In this document: one piece after another, positions 10,441 through 11,774 of the stretch | Layout: each line of letters opens with the position of its first letter | How positions within the stretch are numbered: the stretch's first letter is position 1 | Assembly: GCA_043802345.1 (NCBI GenBank) | Contig: JAZDLC010000340.1 | Coordinates: 1-11,774 of the forward strand | Length of the DNA: 11,774 nt | Direction of reading: 5' to 3' | Source: JAZDLC01 sp043802345 | GTDB taxonomy: Bacteria; Planctomycetota; B15-G4; JADJEK01 | Notes under the pieces: model-generated | The model's input: only the letters and a program-made list of their open reading frames with translations | Databases searched by the model: none | Told to the model about the DNA's origin: nothing | Translations under genes and position numbers: made by a program

Positions 10441-10527
10441 TCCCGTACTCGTACTCAGCGCAGCGGTACGCGTACTCGAGCCCTCCCACGCGGGTCCGTC
10501 CTCGACGATTCGAGTACGAGTACGGGA
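10441..10527. repeat. 16-bp inverted repeat built from GTACTC units
   Basis: The left arm TCCCGTACTCGTACTC (10441-10456) and right arm GAGTACGAGTACGGGA (10512-10527) are perfect reverse complements, separated by 55 bases. The spacer contains the palindrome GTACGCGTAC (10466-10475), and CGTACTCG (10471-10478) can alternatively pair with CGAGTACG (10511-10518). Two folds therefore compete. The arms are tandem hexamers (GTACTC twice, GAGTAC twice), and a third GTACTC lies in the spacer. It looks like a palindromic intergenic repeat of REP or MITE type, but a second genomic copy cannot be shown from this window. Confidence 0.8.
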
Positions 10528-10675
10528 TCGATGCCCGGCACCTCGCTCTGCGGTTGCGGCTGGCGCCCACGCCGCGAAGAACCCAAACGCAAGTAGTCCG
10601 CGGGAATCGTCATAGGTGAGGGGTGGGGCAGGATGGAGAATCAGGGTTTTTCGGGAGGATCCAGAAAAGCCAGAA

Positions 10676-10721
10676 GAAGTTCTCCACAGCGACGGTGACC
10701 CGCGCCAATCGTCGCAACTTC
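10676..10721. other. Bulged dyad enclosing a DnaA-box-like site
   Basis: GAAGTT (10676-10681) pairs with AACTTC (10716-10721), and GCGACG (10689-10694) pairs with CGTCGC (10710-10715). On the left arm seven bases, CTCCACA, are bulged out; the right arm is continuous. The bulge is most of TTCTCCACA (10680-10688), one mismatch from the DnaA consensus TTATCCACA. As RNA this would be a 12-bp stem with a 15-base loop, so it may equally be a leader structure. Confidence 0.45.
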
Positions 10722-10768
10722 AAACAGACGCATTTCAGTGAATAAAACTGATTTACCTCATGCACATG

Positions 10769-10777
10769 TTTTCCACA
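10769..10777 (+). promoter_or_regulatory. DnaA-box-like site upstream of mraZ
   Basis: TTTTCCACA differs from TTATCCACA only at the third base, as does TTCTCCACA at 10680-10688, 89 bases away in the same orientation. Both lie in the AT-rich segment. Single near-matches occur by chance, so confidence is low; the pairing and location are what make it worth listing. Confidence 0.25.
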
Positions 10778-10807
10778 CGCGGTGCAATTATTTCGGTCTG
10801 CACCCGC

Positions 10808-10836
10808 TTGACGCTGCCGAAAAGGAGGGGTACCTT
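10808..10836 (+). promoter_or_regulatory. Candidate promoter of mraZ and the dcw cluster
   Basis: TTGACG (10808-10813) and TACCTT (10831-10836) are 17 bases apart. The -35 is good and the -10 weak, but the same flanked words occur upstream of the HEAT-like gene. Transcription would begin near 10843, about 32 bases before the GTG start. Copies of GGTGCAAT lie on both sides (10781-10788 and 10848-10855). Confidence 0.45.
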
Positions 10837-10857
10837 TCCACCCAAGTGGTGCAATGT

Positions 10858-10865
10858 GGAGGAGA
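10858..10865 (+). promoter_or_regulatory. Ribosome binding site deciding the mraZ GTG start
   Basis: GGAGGAGA ends nine bases before the GTG at 10875. The in-frame ATG at 10854 has no such site upstream; it lies just before this purine run and would waste it as coding sequence. Confidence 0.6.
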
Positions 10866-10874
10866 CAAGTACCA

Positions 10875-11309
10875 GTGGGCTTCATCGGGAGTTTTAAACA
10901 CACATTGGATCCCAAGGGACGGGTCTTTGTGCCCAAGAAGTTCCTGGCCTCCCTCCCCGAGAACGAGCCCCGCCACTTCACCATCACCCGCGGCTTCGAA
11001 GGATGCCTGTCTCTCTACACGGCTGGCGCCTGGACGCGCACCGTGGAGACCATGAAGGCCAAGGCCAAGGGAGAGCGGGAGATCCGGGACTTCAAGCGCA
11101 TGATCTTCGCCCCGGCTTCGCAGCAACCGATCGATTTATCGGGCCGGATTCTGGTTCCCGAGCACCTGCGCCTGGCGGCGAAGCTGACTCGGGATGTCGT
11201 TTTCGTCGGCATGGACGACGAGATCGAACTCTGGGATCACGACACCTGGACTCGCTACTCGGACGAGGTCTCGCCCCAGTTCGAGGAAAGCGGGAAGGGG
11301 GTGCTCTGA
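10875..11309 (+). CDS. mraZ: Transcriptional regulator MraZ
   Basis: This 144-residue DNA-binding protein is of the usual family length. It has two SpoVT-AbrB-like halves. The first carries FIGSFKHTLDPKGRVFVPKKF (the DxKGR signature, residues 11-15) and the second PIDLSGRILVPEHLR, the matching SGR/VP motif. FTITRGFEGCLSLYT and VVFVGMDDEIELWDHDTW are the usual core strands. MraZ forms a ring-shaped oligomer and regulates its own operon, the division and cell wall cluster, by binding repeats upstream. I chose the GTG because conserved MraZ similarity begins at once (GFIGSFKHTLD) and a good ribosome binding site precedes it. The ATG at 10854 would add seven unlike residues. The stop overlaps the rsmH start by one base. 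No clear set of TGGG repeats, the operator known from E. coli, was found. Confidence 0.95.
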   Translation: MGFIGSFKHTLDPKGRVFVPKKFLASLPENEPRHFTITRGFEGCLSLYTAGAWTRTVETMKAKAKGEREIRDFKRMIFAPASQQPIDLSGRILVPEHLRLAAKLTRDVVFVGMDDEIELWDHDTWTRYSDEVSPQFEESGKGVL

Positions 11310-11774
11310 TGATGTCCACGATCGAGGCGCCTCCGGCAACACTGATCGAGACGCCTCCGGCGTCCTTGGAGAGCGACATGAGCGCTGCGGATCATCGCCC
11401 GGTTCATGTGCCGGTTCTCCTCGACCAGGTCCGGGAGGTGATGGCACCCGCCCTGAGATCCTGGCTGCTCGACCTGACGGTGGGAGCCGCGGGGCATGCG
11501 GCAGACCTGCTTCAGGCCTCCAAGGAGCTGCGGCTGCTCGGCATCGATCAGGATGCGAGGATCCTCGCCCTGGCCAGGGAGCGCCTGCGGGGGTTTGGCG
11601 AGCGGGTGCGACTGGAGTGCGCCAACTTCGACCGGGTGGGCGAGATCTGTGCGCGCATGGGGCTTTCCGGCGTGGACGGTGCCCTGATCGACCTGGGTGT
11701 CTCCTCGCTCCAGCTCGACGACCCGGAGCGCGGTTTCTCCTTTGTCCAGGACGGCCCCCTGGACATGCGCATGA
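11309..11774 (+). CDS. rsmH: 16S rRNA (cytosine-1402-N4)-methyltransferase RsmH (5' part, runs off window)
   Basis: The visible 155 codons encode the start of RsmH (MraW), which N4-methylates C1402 in the 16S rRNA decoding centre using S-adenosylmethionine. Motifs seen are HRPVHVPVLLDQV (about 31-43), the SAM-binding loop LDLTVGAAGHA (usual form DGTxGxGGHS, so somewhat divergent here), LLGIDQDARILALARERL, GALIDLGVSSLQLDDPERGFSF and DGPLDMRM. Gene order mraZ-rsmH is the conserved head of the dcw cluster. The first ATG overlaps the mraZ stop as TGATG. Met24 at 11378 has a better ribosome binding site (GGAG, six bases away) and would give a conventional N-terminus. The first 23 residues include a duplicated octapeptide and may be an untranslated spacer rather than protein. 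Confidence 0.95.
   Translation, partial: MMSTIEAPPATLIETPPASLESDMSAADHRPVHVPVLLDQVREVMAPALRSWLLDLTVGAAGHAADLLQASKELRLLGIDQDARILALARERLRGFGERVRLECANFDRVGEICARMGLSGVDGALIDLGVSSLQLDDPERGFSFVQDGPLDMRM
11321..11368 (+). repeat. Tandem 24-base duplication at the head of rsmH
   Basis: Two adjacent 24-base units, 11321-11344 and 11345-11368, share ATCGAG and CGCCTCCGGC cores and differ at a few positions. If translated they read IEAPPATL and IETPPASL. The unit length is a multiple of three, so the frame is kept whichever rsmH start is used. Confidence 0.75.

Larger units (their letters stand above)
10358..10874 (+). other. Long structured intergenic region before mraZ
   Basis: About 517 bases without a convincing gene on either strand. 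The first half (to about 10620) stays GC-rich and holds several hairpins and the GTACTC inverted repeat. The second half is markedly poorer in G+C: 10721-10800 has 33 G or C in 80 bases, about 41 per cent, counted by hand. It carries a bulged dyad, two sites one mismatch from the DnaA box, repeated GGTGCA words and the mraZ promoter candidate. Open frames crossing it lack ribosome binding sites and recognisable protein character. It may hold a leader or a small RNA as well as regulatory DNA; the sequence does not decide this. Confidence 0.6.

Noticed and set aside
10200..10619. 139-codon plus-strand frame, and a shorter one at 10400-10615, in the intergenic region
   Set aside because: The first overlaps the zinc-ribbon gene in another frame. 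Both run through the inverted repeat, lack ribosome binding sites, and give Arg/Ser/Pro-rich sequence without protein features.
10858..10895. TGGG words near the mraZ start as an MraZ operator
   Set aside because: Only one clear TGGG and one TCGGG are present, not the regularly spaced triple repeat of known MraZ operators, and they overlap the coding start.
10610..11126. Minus-strand frames opposite mraZ
   Set aside because: They run antisense through mraZ and its leader, with no start signal and no recognisable motif.

Overview
The window is high-GC bacterial DNA (roughly two-thirds G+C by eye) with tightly packed genes, frequent ATGA stop/start overlaps, GTG starts and clear AGGAG-type ribosome binding sites. 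It holds core bacterial genes (dnaE, mraZ, rsmH) and a ferredoxin-linked 2-oxoacid oxidoreductase operon. This points to a chromosome of an anaerobic or facultatively anaerobic Gram-negative-type bacterium. Acidobacteriota or a similar deep-branching, high-GC phylum is plausible, but that is a guess from gene organisation, not a phylogenetic result.

Left part, minus strand (about 1-5113): one operon read right to left. The order is fused gamma/alpha subunit (korA), beta subunit (korB), a 331-residue protein I do not recognise, an RnfB-like membrane-anchored iron-sulphur protein, then the start of a second pyruvate:ferredoxin-oxidoreductase-type alpha subunit that runs off the window. Most junctions overlap or are tight, so the genes are probably co-translated. 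Read together, 2-oxoacids are oxidatively decarboxylated by KorAB and by the second enzyme, and the RnfB-like protein is positioned to pass low-potential electrons to a membrane partner. An extended -10 promoter and a weak terminator-like hairpin separate this operon from dnaE upstream.

Middle, minus strand (5349-8768): dnaE, the replicative DNA polymerase III alpha subunit, complete at 1139 residues from a GTG start with a strong ribosome binding site. Its PHP domain keeps most metal ligands but has two substitutions at acidic positions.

Right part, plus strand (8811-11774): divergent from dnaE. A HEAT-repeat-like probable lipoprotein gene and a four-cysteine zinc-ribbon-like gene form a pair. 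They are followed by about 517 bases without a gene, then the start of the division and cell wall (dcw) cluster: mraZ and the 5' part of rsmH. The non-coding stretch is rich in structure: a GC hairpin, a 16-bp inverted repeat built from GTACTC units, an AT-rich segment with a bulged dyad and DnaA-box-like sites, and a promoter-like pair. That pair closely resembles the one upstream of the HEAT-repeat gene. No tRNA, rRNA, CRISPR array, transposase or phage gene was seen.
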